Assembly (NCBI GenBank): GCA_025991245.1
Contig: BQMJ01000003.1
Span: 248,001 to 312,000, forward strand
Source of the DNA: Galdieria partita
Taxonomy: Eukaryota; Rhodophyta; Bangiophyceae; Galdieriales; Galdieriaceae
Reading direction: 5' to 3'
DNA length: 64,000 nucleotides
Shown here: positions 33,301-42,266 of the stretch, in pieces
Position numbering within the stretch: position 1 is the stretch's first letter
Layout: the number at the start of each line of letters is the position of its first letter
Notes under the pieces: model-generated
What the model was told of the DNA's origin: nothing
What the model saw: only the letters and a program-made list of their open reading frames with translations
Database searches by the model: none
Position numbers and translations under genes: made by a program

Positions 33301-33632
33301 TATGCAAGGAAGCGACTATTGTACGCAAGTTTGTGACTCGGAATATTCCTGAGACGGAAGAAACAGAAATGAACAAGACGCCGTCCAATTTGTTTGTACT
33401 CACATTTGTACTGCCGAGAGGAATCTCTCAAAAACTAGCAGAATTCTTTTCTTCATTAGAGAGACAAAGGGAATCTTTGGAAATTTCAGATTACTCTATA
33501 TCTATGAGTAGTTTAGAAGAAGTATTTTTGAAAGTCGCATCGCAAGAGAATTCAGAAAGTAGTCAAGTAACTGAAAGTGGAAATTCGTTTTGGAGTCGGT
33601 TTAAGCGTTGGTTCTCGAAACCTTTGCAATGA
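30396..33632 (+). CDS. Half-size ABCA-type ABC transporter
   Basis: Nine exons: 30396-30482, 30531-30651, 30705-31213, 31266-31298, 31351-31410, 31467-32559, 32609-32736, 32795-33125, 33184-33632, giving 936 aa. Two exons are only 33 and 60 nt. Architecture is TMD-NBD. The first TM helix is ALQILVPLLFTFFIFAAKL. A roughly 170-residue extracytoplasmic loop follows. Five further helices start at REYGPFLLFGVYVLNFVFFLGE, and the ABCA motif ELKLRESMKMAGL lies between them. The NBD has Walker A GHNGAGKST (split by an intron before the Lys), Q-loop VCPQHDILW, signature YSGGMQRRLS, Walker B KIVFLDEPTTGMDP and H-loop LTTHSMEEAD. ABCA proteins move lipids. Full-size animal ABCA has two such halves, and half-size forms are known in plants (ABCA2-12) and protists. 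Substrate unknown. Confidence 0.92.
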
Positions 33633-33784
33633 TTCCCTTAAAACTTTGTTTTGTATATATAAAAAGGAATCTCATTTTCGTCAACAGTTGATTGCCATTT
33701 TATTATTGCATTGGGAGAAGAAGAGGTTGAATCCAAGTTTGTTAAGAGTTGTGCTGGCACCATTGTGAAACTCTCTATAATTGT

Positions 33785-35194
33785 ATGACGAGTAATAATG
33801 ATATGAAGCACGAACCACAAGAAACGTGGAGTAGCTTGGACGTGTCCAATTCCAAGTTGACTTCGAAAGTTGCCGAAGCCACTACTTCAAGGAATGGCGC
33901 GAATAGCAACAACTTGAACAACAACATAAGCCTTCCACAGCTCGTTGGAGTGAGTGATAGGGGGAAAAATGCGGAAACTGTGAGTTATTCTGCAACCAAA
34001 GTTATTGGTAGTGGTTCTTTTGGTGTGGTCTTTCAAGCAACGGTTGGAGAAACAGGGGAATTTGTGGCTATCAAAAAGGTCTTTCAAGACAAAAGGTTTA
34101 AAAATAGAGAACTCCAAATTATGCGAATGATTGAACACCCAAATATTGTAGAACTGAAACATTGTTTCTATTCAACTGGTGAGAAGGTAAGGTTCCAATT
34201 TTCCAAGTCTGAACTATCTCTTAGCATCATTTGTTTAGCAAGAGGAAGTTTACCTCAATTTAGTTCTTGAATATATCCCAGAAACGGTCTACAAAGTTAC
34301 AAGGCACTATAGTAAATTGAAGCAACCTGTTCCTCTTATATATATCAAGTTATATATGTATCAGCTCCTGCGAGCTCTTGCGTATATTCATTCACGAGGT
34401 ATTTGTCATCGTGATATTAAGCCACAGAATCTGCTTGTGGATCCACAGACGCAGGTATTATTAAGCGTTTTGATATATTTGACAATCTATTGACGATATT
34501 ATTGAAACCCTAGGTCCTAAAGTTGTGTGATTTTGGCAGTGCCAAAATATTGGTAGCGAACGAACCAAATATTTCTTATATTTGTTCACGTTATTATCGA
34601 GCACCCGAGTTGATATTTGGAGCAACCGACTATACGACGGCTATTGATATCTGGTCGGCAGGTTGCGTGATGGGAGAAATGTTTCTGGGTCGTCCTTTGT
34701 TTCCAGGAGAGTCAGGAGTCGACCAGCTTGTAGAAATTATTAAAGTTTTAGGGACACCCTCACGACAAGAAATCCGAGCCATGAATCAAAATTATACCGA
34801 GTTTCGATTTCCTCAGATAAAGGTAAGTTCCATCTGTAGGAGTTTCATTTTTGATCCTTATGTTATATAGCCCTGTCCATGGGAGCGTATTTTCAAAGCG
34901 CATTCTAATATTCCGACAGCAATTGATCTTATTTCTAAACTTTTGCAGTATCTACCGGAACAAAGAATCAAACCAATGGAAGCACTTGCACATCCATTCT
35001 TTGATGAACTTCGTAAAAGTGATGCGACATTACCCAATGGAAGACCTTTGCCTCCACTTTTTAACTTTGATAAAGACGAGTTTCAACGAGCTGGAACTTT
35101 AAGTTCCCGAATTCTCCCTGAAGCCATTTTTATGGAACTTGAAGAAAGATATCGTACCAGGCAAGATTTGAAACCTAATGGCTTTGCGGAATAA
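33785..35194 (+). CDS. GSK3: GSK3/shaggy-type protein kinase
   Basis: About five exons, ATG at 33785 (an in-frame TTG lies upstream). The kinase core is complete: glycine loop [16 protein letters not shown]-binding Lys in [28 protein letters not shown]3-typical [18 protein letters not shown], catalytic loop [16 protein letters not shown] in [10 protein letters not shown], and the activation-loop Tyr with [17 protein letters not shown]. The tail [24 protein letters not shown] is characteristic of GSK3. The roughly 70-residue N terminus is Ser/Asn-rich. GSK3 phosphorylates primed substrates in many signalling routes, and red-algal targets are not established from sequence. Confidence 0.95.
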
Positions 35195-35227
35195 CTGCTG
35201 GTCTCTTCTCAAAGACAAAGGAAAACT

Positions 35228-36181
35228 TTAAAAGAGGCTCAATGCAGTCAAAAATGCAAAAAGAAGAAATAATGATCCATTAAGAAGGAGAAGGAACCTT
35301 TCGGATACGTATTGACTAATAGCGGAACCTCCCAACACTGCAATGACGGTTGCGAATAGATGACCCATCGTGGCTCCTACGAATTATAATCCATTGCTTC
35401 TGTTAGTCTCCAGTTCTGTTGGAATCATTGGCTTACCAAACATTACAGCAATAGGTGGTTGGGTTGCAGAGAGTGCTACAGTGGCAAGCATAGATTTATC
35501 TCCCCATTCTGCAGAGAAGATAATCACAAAGACCTGAAACATATGACGCAAAGCAGCACTACGAAAGTCGAGGATACCGTGTTGGAATTTTGAGGCCGAT
35601 GCGTATTCATTCTGATACAAGTCATTTTGCCATTTGTTTGCCTTGGGTGATTGTTCACTGAATCTGAGAAACGCACGTATATTATCTACTCCGAACCAAA
35701 AAAGCAATGCCGTTGCAATATAGTCGTCGATCGGAAGAGTATGCAACTGGTTGGGAAATAGGTGAAATAATTGCCCCAAAAGTACTGAAAGAATTGTCAT
35801 AGCAACAAGCGCTACCAAAGTGCCAAGGAATACTATTCGTTTAGGATATTTCATGGCCAATAGAGCTGCAAGAAAGAAGGTTTTATCTCCAATTTCTGAA
35901 AACAAAATAAGAGAAAAACTTGAACCGGTCGCCGAATACATATGAGACAGGCCTGAAATTCCCAGAAGTGATGCAAAATGGTTTTGCAACATACTTGCTT
36001 GTAACACAAGACGCGGGTATTGCTTCTTGTAAAATTTAGCTTCAACCTTTGTTGGTCGACAAGTAAATATTCTTTTGCAATAACCATGGAAAACTTGGTA
36101 GTTGAAATATCGACAGGAAGGCAAGACGAAAGACAAACGATTCTTCAAGCGAACATATTCACTGCAAAGATTTGACTTCAT
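35228..36181 (-). CDS. GDT1-family (UPF0016) Mn2+/Ca2+:H+ antiporter, probably plastid
   Basis: Two exons: the first runs from ATG 36181 to MFG, and after a short intron the second reads ATMGHLFATVIAVLGGSAI to a stop at 35228. The two family signature motifs E-x-G-D-K-T/S are intact: LFSEIGDKTFFLAALLA and FSAEWGDKSMLATVALSA. They lie in two antiparallel three-helix halves. The N-terminal 70 residues are basic, Cys/Tyr-rich and non-hydrophobic, suggesting a transit peptide. Plastid GDT1 proteins (PAM71, CMT1) supply Mn to the oxygen-evolving complex. A Golgi-localised TMEM165-like role is the alternative, but the N terminus argues for the plastid. Confidence 0.9.
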
Positions 36182-36247
36182 TGCTCTTCTCACAACAAAT
36201 CACAATAAGAGTTTTCGTATCTGAATGGGTATCATTCGTTTGTGGTC

Positions 36248-37121
36248 ATGCCAAGACGAAAGCAACGAAGCATATCAAAAACAAGTAGCAACGCAAGTCC
36301 TAATGTCATTATGGGCTATGACACTACAGGGAAAAGTTATCAAAGTGTGAAAGAGGTTTGGTGTTCTGACGCTTCTAGAAAACAAGAAGAATGGTATTCT
36401 GTTGCTAAGAGTTACTGGCACAAACAAGATCCTTCCTTGGATGGTATGCTTGGAGGTTATTCGAACCTTTCTGATATCGATATTCATGCGAGTTGGAATT
36501 TTTTACAAAGCCTTCAACTACCATCGAGAACTATTGCATTGGGTTAGTTAGTCTCAACTGAAGTTTTCTCGTCTGATTTTTGAGTAGATTTTGGAAGTGG
36601 TATCGGACGGGTAGCCACTGAACTTTTGACGAAAATTTTTGAACAAGTGGATCTGTTGGAACCGAATATAGAATTCGTGGGGCTTGCAAAACAGAAGATA
36701 AGTGAGTCTCAACTAGGTCGTATATTCTGCTGTTCCATGCAAGAGTTTGTTCCGGAAGTTGATAGAAAATATGACTTGATATGGATACAATGGTGTATTA
36801 TTTATTTAACTGACGACGACCTTGTGGAATTTTTAAGGCGTTGTAAAAGTTGTTTAAATACGAACGGATTGGTAAGTCTTCTTGCTGCTGAAGACCTGTT
36901 TGGAAGTGTTTATTTTGTTTTAGATTTGCATAAAAGATAATGTGAGCAGAAAGCACTTTGTCGTCGACACGAATGATGCAAGTATCACAAGGACCAAAGA
37001 GCAGTATGAAGAGTTGTTTAGGCAAGCTGGGCTTCATATTTTATGCTGCCAAGTACAAGAAAAATTTCCGCGAGAGTTATTTCCAGTTTTTATGTATGCG
37101 TTGGAGCTCAATTCTCGTTAA
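36248..37121 (+). CDS. NTMT1: N-terminal Xaa-Pro-Lys N-methyltransferase (NTMT1/Tae1 type)
   Basis: Three exons with short introns. The enzyme methylates the alpha-amine of proteins whose N terminus reads X-P-K/R after Met removal (for example RCC1 and some ribosomal proteins). The family motifs are visible: WYSVAKSYWHKQDPSLDGMLGGYSNLS ahead of the SAM fold, SAM motif I in LDFGSGIGRVATELL, post-I acidic VDLLEPN, YDLIWIQWCIIYLTDDDLVEFLRRC and GLICIKDNV, then DDTSITR-like NDASITRTKEQYEELFRQAG. This gene's own start is MPRRKQR, so it could be self-like substrate after Met removal (inference). The stop lies 17 nt before the convergent stop of the four-TM protein. Confidence 0.93.
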
Positions 37122-37138
37122 AGAATGCCAAAATTTAA

Positions 37139-38011
37139 CTACAAATATCGAACTGGATCTGGGATGTATTCTTCTGTTGAGCTTTGATATTCATACATTG
37201 TACGATTATTTACACCTTGACTCTGTCTCGACCAAAATAAGAAATCAGACCTTTTTATCTGTGCCAATTCTTGATAGGTTGATATTGAAGGATCGTAGCT
37301 ATGACTCATATTGCCTTGTATCATCCCAGCTATCCTTGGAGGATTCCTTATACTGTTCAATGTCCATTCGTAGTTATGGTTATTGATAGAATGTGGCTGA
37401 TTCCATGAAACTTGATTCATCATTATTTGTTCGTTGTTGTTTTGTCCAGTTTTGAGTAATGCTTGTTTCAAGCGTTTAGCTTCAGCTACAGCCATAAAGA
37501 TACTTGTAATCATAATTATATTGACCAAAAAGATAATAATACTCATAGTTAGCAGAAAACATCCCCAGAAGCCTACGAGTTTGTATCCGTTTCCTGCAAC
37601 ATCTTCAACCAATAAAACTATATAAATTGCCAACTCAATGCTATTTGCCAAGAATAGAACAAATGGAGCCAATAGATAAAATCGTATTCTCCATTTGATT
37701 ATCTCTATACGGTACATTTCCTGTTGTCTTACAGTGAGGTCGACTGCTCTCAAAATAAGGATACAACAGAAACCCAAGACAGAGAGACTCAAATAACAAT
37801 AGAACAGAATATGTACAATATCTCTTTCTTTTGAAAGATTAGAGAGTATAAGTATTCCATCACCGTCTTCTATTATGCTATTTATAATAACTGTGCATAG
37901 GAATGGTCCCATATGAGCACCAGTCCATAGTATTCCTAATAACCAAACACTTTGTAGTTCTTTTCCCACTGAATTCTCTTCGTTTTCTTTCTTTAGCATG
38001 AATGAAACCAT
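37139..38011 (-). CDS. Four-TM membrane protein of unknown family
   Basis: A single exon of 290 aa with four predicted membrane helices: WLLGILWTGAHMGPFLCTVII, ILFYCYLSLSVLGFCCILIL, FYLLAPFVLFLANSIELAIYIV and LLTMSIIIFLVNIIMITSIFMA. An Asn/Gln/Tyr-rich hydrophilic tail of about 100 residues follows and ends YIPDPVRYL. The tail contains Tyr-based sequences such as YEYQSS that might be sorting or phosphorylation sites, but this is speculation. No family was recognised. Convergent with the methyltransferase. Confidence 0.75.
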   Translation of the reverse strand: MVSFMLKKENEENSVGKELQSVWLLGILWTGAHMGPFLCTVIINSIIEDGDGILILSNLSKERDIVHILFYCYLSLSVLGFCCILILRAVDLTVRQQEMYRIEIIKWRIRFYLLAPFVLFLANSIELAIYIVLLVEDVAGNGYKLVGFWGCFLLTMSIIIFLVNIIMITSIFMAVAEAKRLKQALLKTGQNNNEQIMMNQVSWNQPHSINNHNYEWTLNSIRNPPRIAGMIQGNMSHSYDPSISTYQELAQIKRSDFLFWSRQSQGVNNRTMYEYQSSTEEYIPDPVRYL

Positions 38012-38035
38012 TTCAACTATATAAATGCATCAAGC

Positions 38036-38221
38036 ACTGAAAATAAAGTTTCACACGTGTCGAACTTTAGAAAGGACAGAAATGAAATCGTGTCTAAAGC
38101 AGAAGCGAACATTCCAAAGCGAATTCTTTTTGGGGCAAACAGACAAGTTGTCAGTGAGATCTATCAACATTATGGCTATGATACCGTTTCCTTAGAGTAT
38201 TATGTTGAACGTCAAAAATGA
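38036..38221 (+). CDS. Possible small coding fragment (unknown)
   Basis: The frame ending at 38221 reads ...SKAEANIPKRILFGANRQ and VVSEIYQHYGYDTVSLEYYV, with amino-acid composition like a real protein. It has no in-frame ATG in the roughly 210 nt before it and no obvious splice partner was found. The listed start is approximate. It may be the last exon of a gene whose 5' part overlaps the four-TM gene, or chance. It converges on the dehydratase gene, 28 nt from its stop. Confidence 0.25.
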   Translation, partial: TENKVSHVSNFRKDRNEIVSKAEANIPKRILFGANRQVVSEIYQHYGYDTVSLEYYVERQK

Positions 38222-38249
38222 TTTTTTTATATCCTGCTTAAAATAACCT

Positions 38250-38774
38250 CTACATAGAAAGACAGCTAGTTATTTTGGCTGCAAGAATAAAGTCATTTAT
38301 AGTTAAGTTATTCACTGCAAAGGTTTGAATAACTACTTCCAAATACTTGAATCTTGTCAAGTGAATTTCCGGATGATGGTTTTCTTTCTATTGTAGAATT
38401 TCAGACAAACTGAGGAACAAGATTGCAGTGAAAAGGTTAGACATACTTGAGCAACGTTTCGAATGTTACAAATCATTTCCACACCTACAAACAAAGTATT
38501 AGGGTGAAATAAAACTAAACACACACACACTTACAGTGGTTGAAGTCTTTTCCAGTGAACGTTCTCCGTATTCTAGGACTGTCTTGTATACTTGTATCCA
38601 ACTGCCACCCAGGAAGCTACTCAAAAAATTGGCTCTTCAACGTTACTAAAATAAGAATGGAAAATATTTCACCTGTGTCAGATATTCTTCTATTTTATTC
38701 ATAGCTAAAACTTCTGTCTTGGAGTGACAAGGTTGACATTGAAGGCCTTGAAGACTTGTATGTGACAAATCCAT
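38250..38774 (-). CDS. PCBD: Pterin-4a-carbinolamine dehydratase
   Basis: Four small exons (38774-38673, 38616-38535, 38484-38447, 38387-38250) join in perfect phase to 119 aa. None is long enough to stand out as an ORF. The enzyme dehydrates 4a-hydroxy-tetrahydrobiopterin, recycling the cofactor of aromatic amino-acid hydroxylases. Diagnostic features: N-terminal CQPCHSKTEVLAMNKIEEYL, LPGWQLD, an RTFTGKDFNHCVEMICNI stretch like the family's L-x-R-x-F-x-F-K-D-F block, the active-site His pair in ENHHPEIHL, and the C-terminal block TFAVNNLTINDFILAAKI corresponding to TH...GLT..D...A. The usual threonine-His of the latter reads differently here (FAVNN), so activity may be altered. A longer intron segment holds a CA-rich tract. 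Divergent from the next gene with only 11 nt between ATGs. Confidence 0.85.
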
Positions 38775-38785
38775 AGCCAATTTAT

Positions 38786-39217
38786 ATGTTGCTAAGATTC
38801 GTGTCTATGGTAACGACTCGAAACGCAAAACGTGCTTCTTCAATTACTTGTTCAAAGGAAGTTGAGAACTTGGAACCAAATACAAACAAAGACAATTCAA
38901 TTATTTTTCAACATTCAAAGAGGAATGTTGTCAAAGAGTCCTTGAAGCGACAAAAGCAAACGGCAAGAACTCCTTTGCGAGAAAATGTTTCTCAAGAAGG
39001 ACAAAGTGATAAGGCAAAAGAGAGCCGTACAAGACAGAACGAAGAAGTAAAAGTCATGAAAGGTGGAGAGTTTCTTGAAAAGCATCCAGATGATGTTGTT
39101 CCGTTACTGGAGCCTCATTCTTTACCCATTTGGGATCCTGTAGACAACTGGTTTGACGAAACAAAAACTTCCAACGTGAAGAAGACTTTTTCTAGAAAAC
39201 ACAGCTTGTTGCGATAA
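38786..39217 (+). CDS. Small basic protein of unknown function
   Basis: A single exon of 143 aa (or 136 aa from a second ATG at 38807). The N-terminal two thirds is Lys/Arg/Ser/Thr-rich and probably disordered (MVTTRNAKRASS, KESLKRQKQTARTPLREN). A more ordered C-terminal patch reads PLLEPHSLPIWDPVDNWFDE. The TPLR-type motif resembles CDK sites in nuclear proteins, but I recognise no family. Head-to-head with the dehydratase gene at a distance of 11-32 nt. Confidence 0.55.
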   Translation: MLLRFVSMVTTRNAKRASSITCSKEVENLEPNTNKDNSIIFQHSKRNVVKESLKRQKQTARTPLRENVSQEGQSDKAKESRTRQNEEVKVMKGGEFLEKHPDDVVPLLEPHSLPIWDPVDNWFDETKTSNVKKTFSRKHSLLR

Positions 39218-39441
39218 TGTAATTAGGTTTCTTATGAAAGTGAAAAGACTACCACAAAGGAAGAGTTCTTCCAAAAAAGTTTTTACTACACGAAAGCACG
39301 GCAATATAAATAAAATAAAATTTCATAATTGACTCTAGAGCAAGAAGCTTCTCTAAACAGCTCCTCCTTTTAAGAGTTCCCCAAGAAAAACGTTGGGGCT
39401 CGTTTTGCCGTGCCAAAAGATCTGTACAGGTAATAACGCTA

Positions 39442-39708
39442 TTACATCTGCTCCATGTCTTCAATAGTTCGCTCTGCGGGGGTCTTCAGACGCTGCCTGT
39501 GTCTTTCACAAAGTTGTCTGTAGTTTTCTTGAAAAGCGTCAGATTTCCACCAGTTTCGAGGCTTCAGAGAAGAACTCCACATGAAACGCACCAATTCACT
39601 TTGCTCGTAACGCTTATAAATTCTGTCCCTGGCTTCTTGATCTGCCTCTTCTTGAGTTGGAGCTCGAGCTTTTTCTATTAATTTACTAATCAAGTCGAAT
39701 AAAACCAT
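39442..39708 (-). CDS. Small charged protein of unknown function (88 aa)
   Basis: One exon from ATG 39708. The sequence is helical and charged with conserved-looking Trp residues (RFMWSSSLKPRNWWKSDAF) and a basic helix (YRQLCERHRQRLKTPAER). It has no signal peptide or TM. The size and composition would suit a small subunit of a mitochondrial or nuclear complex, but nothing proves that. Confidence 0.5.
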   Translation of the reverse strand: MVLFDLISKLIEKARAPTQEEADQEARDRIYKRYEQSELVRFMWSSSLKPRNWWKSDAFQENYRQLCERHRQRLKTPAERTIEDMEQM

Positions 39709-40048
39709 GCTTGGGGTTTCTCAAGCCTTTGGGAGCAACGCTTAAAGGACAAGGCACGGATTGATCGTTTCAAATGATCTCACCGAAAACGCGACATGAT
39801 GGAACAAGGCCTTGGATGATGTCAATCCTGACTCTGCTCCAGTCAAGGAGAGTGGATGTTTATTATGTGATTGATGATATGCAGTTTAATGTAGTCTGAA
39901 CTTGGTACAGTTATAAACAGCCGATGGAATGCTTCCATGAGAATTGCCAACTTTATTCTCTTTTGCAAATTCTTAAGTGAATACCAATTTTATCCAATTT
40001 TGCGTCGTCGGGGCCAAGTGGAGATTGTTGACGAGTCATTTATCCTTC
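39709..40048. other. Divergent spacer upstream of ribosomal protein L4
   Basis: A 340-nt region between the starts of two divergent genes, with no supported ORF. It probably holds the uL4 promoter. Near 39814-39899 there are C-box-like (GATGATG, TTGATGA) and D-box-like (CTGA) tetramers in roughly C/D-snoRNA order, but no terminal stem (see rejected items). Confidence 0.5.
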
Positions 40049-41185
40049 ATGGTTAGCGTTGCTGTTGCACGACCACTGGTTTCCGTTTTTTCTGTTGAGG
40101 GTGAAGGAACAGAAGGTGAAGTAGCCCTACCTACAGTATTTACAGCGCCTATTCGTTCAGATGTGGTTCGTTCAGTACATACAAGAATGGCTCTCAACAA
40201 GAGACAGCCTTACGCCGTAAGTTCCAAAGCTGGTATGCAGTCTTCCGCAGAATCTTGGGGCACTGGTCGTGCGGTAGCACGTATTCCAAGAGTACCTGGT
40301 GGAGGAACGCATAGAGCTGGTCAAGGAGCTTTTGGAAACATGTGTCGAGGCGGTCGTCGTTTTGCTCCCACAAAGATCTGGAGAAGGTGGCATCGAAAGA
40401 TCACAAAGAACGAGAAGAGATATGCAGTTGCTTCTGCTTTGGCTGCCAGTGCTTTAACTTCTTTGGTGCTTGCTAGAGGACATCGCATCGAACGAGTATC
40501 AGAAGTGCCTCTTGTCGTTGGGGATCAAGCACAAACCTTGAAAAAGACAAAGTCAGCTGTGGCTCTATTGGAGAAGATTGGAGCATATGAAGACGTAGTC
40601 AAAGTAAAGGAGAGTAAAAAATTGAGAGCAGGTAAAGGGAAGTTGAGAAATCGAAGATACACTCAACGCAGGGGTCCTCTGATTATCTATGAGAAAGACG
40701 AAGGAATAGTAAAAGCGTTCAGAAATCTACCTGGAGTGGAACTTTGTCGCGTGGACTCGCTTAACTTATTACAGTTGGCTCCTGGTGGCCACTTAGGTAG
40801 ATTCTGTATTTGGACAAAGTCGGCTTTTCAGAAACTTGATGAAATATTTGGAACCTTTACGCAGCCTTCACAACAAAAGAAAGACTATACACTTCCAAAG
40901 TCAATTTTGACGAATTGTGATATTGGTCGTATTATCAATTCAGATGAAGTTCAATCTGTACTGCGTCCCAAAGTCGTGAGAAAACGAATTTCAATAAGAA
41001 AGAAGAATCCACTGAAGAATAAGAATGAAATGTTCAAACTCAATCCTTACAGCAGAGTTCTCTTGAAGGAGGCACGTGAAGCAACGAGTAAACCATCTCA
41101 GAAGAAACAAAAAAGACTGATGCGAAGGAAGAATAAGGAAGTAAAGAAAATAGGCCGAGAATACTACAAGAGCATTGTTGCATAA
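40049..41185 (+). CDS. RPL4: 60S ribosomal protein L4 (uL4)
   Basis: Single exon, 378 aa from ATG 40049 (the open frame begins 72 nt upstream at a non-ATG codon). The eukaryotic uL4 pattern is clear: [68 protein letters not shown], the exit-tunnel loop [36 protein letters not shown], then [24 protein letters not shown]. The C-terminal extension is Lys-rich. An AATAAA lies just after the stop. Confidence 0.97.
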   Translation: MVSVAVARPLVSVFSVEGEGTEGEVALPTVFTAPIRSDVVRSVHTRMALNKRQPYAVSSKAGMQSSAESWGTGRAVARIPRVPGGGTHRAGQGAFGNMCRGGRRFAPTKIWRRWHRKITKNEKRYAVASALAASALTSLVLARGHRIERVSEVPLVVGDQAQTLKKTKSAVALLEKIGAYEDVVKVKESKKLRAGKGKLRNRRYTQRRGPLIIYEKDEGIVKAFRNLPGVELCRVDSLNLLQLAPGGHLGRFCIWTKSAFQKLDEIFGTFTQPSQQKKDYTLPKSILTNCDIGRIINSDEVQSVLRPKVVRKRISIRKKNPLKNKNEMFKLNPYSRVLLKEAREATSKPSQKKQKRLMRRKNKEVKKIGREYYKSIVA

Positions 41186-41229
41186 TTCAAATAAAAAGTT
41201 GAATTTCTTCTTTTAGCTTTCAGGCACAA

Positions 41230-42195
41230 ATGCTACACTCAGTCGTTGGTCGACTGAAGAGTCATTGTACAAATCTACCTTTACAAATATATACCTTTGC
41301 AAGGTGGAAAAGACCTCTTTGTACTGTTGCTGTTGAGAAATCAAACAAAGAAGTTTATCTTGAACAACTTAACGGTGAATACAAAGGAATAGTAGTGGTG
41401 AACCTAAATAGGCCATCGAAGAAGAATGCTTTAGGAAAAGTTTTATTGTCTGATTTAAATGACGCCATATCTCAGTTAGAATACTCGTCTCCGAAAGCTG
41501 TACAAGTTGCGTTGGTTCGTTCCTGTGTTGACAATGTTTTCTGTGCGGGTGCGGATTTGAAAGAGAGAGCCCAAATGAGCGATGAAGAAACGCTGCCTTT
41601 TGTACGATATCTTCGGTCAACGTTTACTCGTTTAGAAGCTGTTCCTATGCCAACCATTGCTGTAGTCGATGGGTTTGCACTGGGTGGTGGTACGGAGTTG
41701 GCACTTGCTTGTGATTTACGAGTAGCAGGTAAACAAGCAGTACTGGGACTACCTGAGACGACTCTAGCCATCTTACCTGGAGCAGGGGGAACTCAACGAC
41801 TTCCTAGACTAGTAGGTATTGGGAAAGCAAAGGAACTTGTATACACAGGTGCCAGATTAAACGCAGAAGAAGCAAGGAAAATTGGACTTGTGGAAAGAAT
41901 TGCGCAAGGCGAAGAAACTGCGTTCTCCTGTGCTTTAAGTCTAGCTAAGGATATGCTTAAGACGGGACCTGTTGCTCTTCGACTTGCCAAGCAAGCTATT
42001 CGAAACGGAAGCCAGGTAAGTCTGAGAACCCCAAAGAACTGGATTTTGATAAGAAGGAACCTTTTATAGGTTGACATTTTGAGAGGTCTTGAGTTTGAAG
42101 ATGCTAGTTATGCTAGAGTCATACCGACCAAAGATCGTAGAGAAGCCCTTAGTGCATTTGCGGAGAAGCGTAAACCGCAATTTAGAGGCGAGTAA
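41230..42195 (+). CDS. Enoyl-CoA hydratase/isomerase, AUH (methylglutaconyl-CoA hydratase) type
   Basis: Two exons, with a short intron after RNGSQ and a final exon [19 protein letters not shown]... ending 42195, about 305 aa. Crotonase fold: oxyanion-hole motif [13 protein letters not shown], then [19 protein letters not shown] and catalytic-Glu region [20 protein letters not shown] (Glu in PET, with GAGGTQRL as in AUH/ECHS1). Close similarity to AUH ([18 protein letters not shown], final [18 protein letters not shown]) suggests the leucine-degradation hydratase. An N-terminal segment of about 35 residues (basic, Ser/Thr/Arg) looks like a mitochondrial presequence. The gene follows uL4 by 44 nt. 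Confidence 0.92.
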
Positions 42196-42266
42196 ATTAT
42201 AATTATTACCGTTGCTTGACAATAAACTATTCTTATTGGTTACTGGTTCTTTCTGTTTGCCTTATT

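Noticed and set aside
38510-38535. CA/GT-rich tract in a dehydratase intron as a regulatory repeat
   Set aside because: The run is only about a dozen bases of simple sequence adjacent to a splice donor. There is no sign of function beyond being intronic.
39814-39899. C/D-box snoRNA-like arrangement (GATGATG...CTGA...TTGATGA...CTGA) upstream of uL4
   Set aside because: The first C-like to D-like spacing is only a few nt, the boxes are imperfect, and no terminal stem pairs the flanks. Short four- and seven-base boxes appear by chance in AT-rich DNA.
40172-40393. Minus ORF opposite ribosomal protein L4
   Set aside because: Antisense shadow of a highly conserved Arg/Gly-rich coding region.
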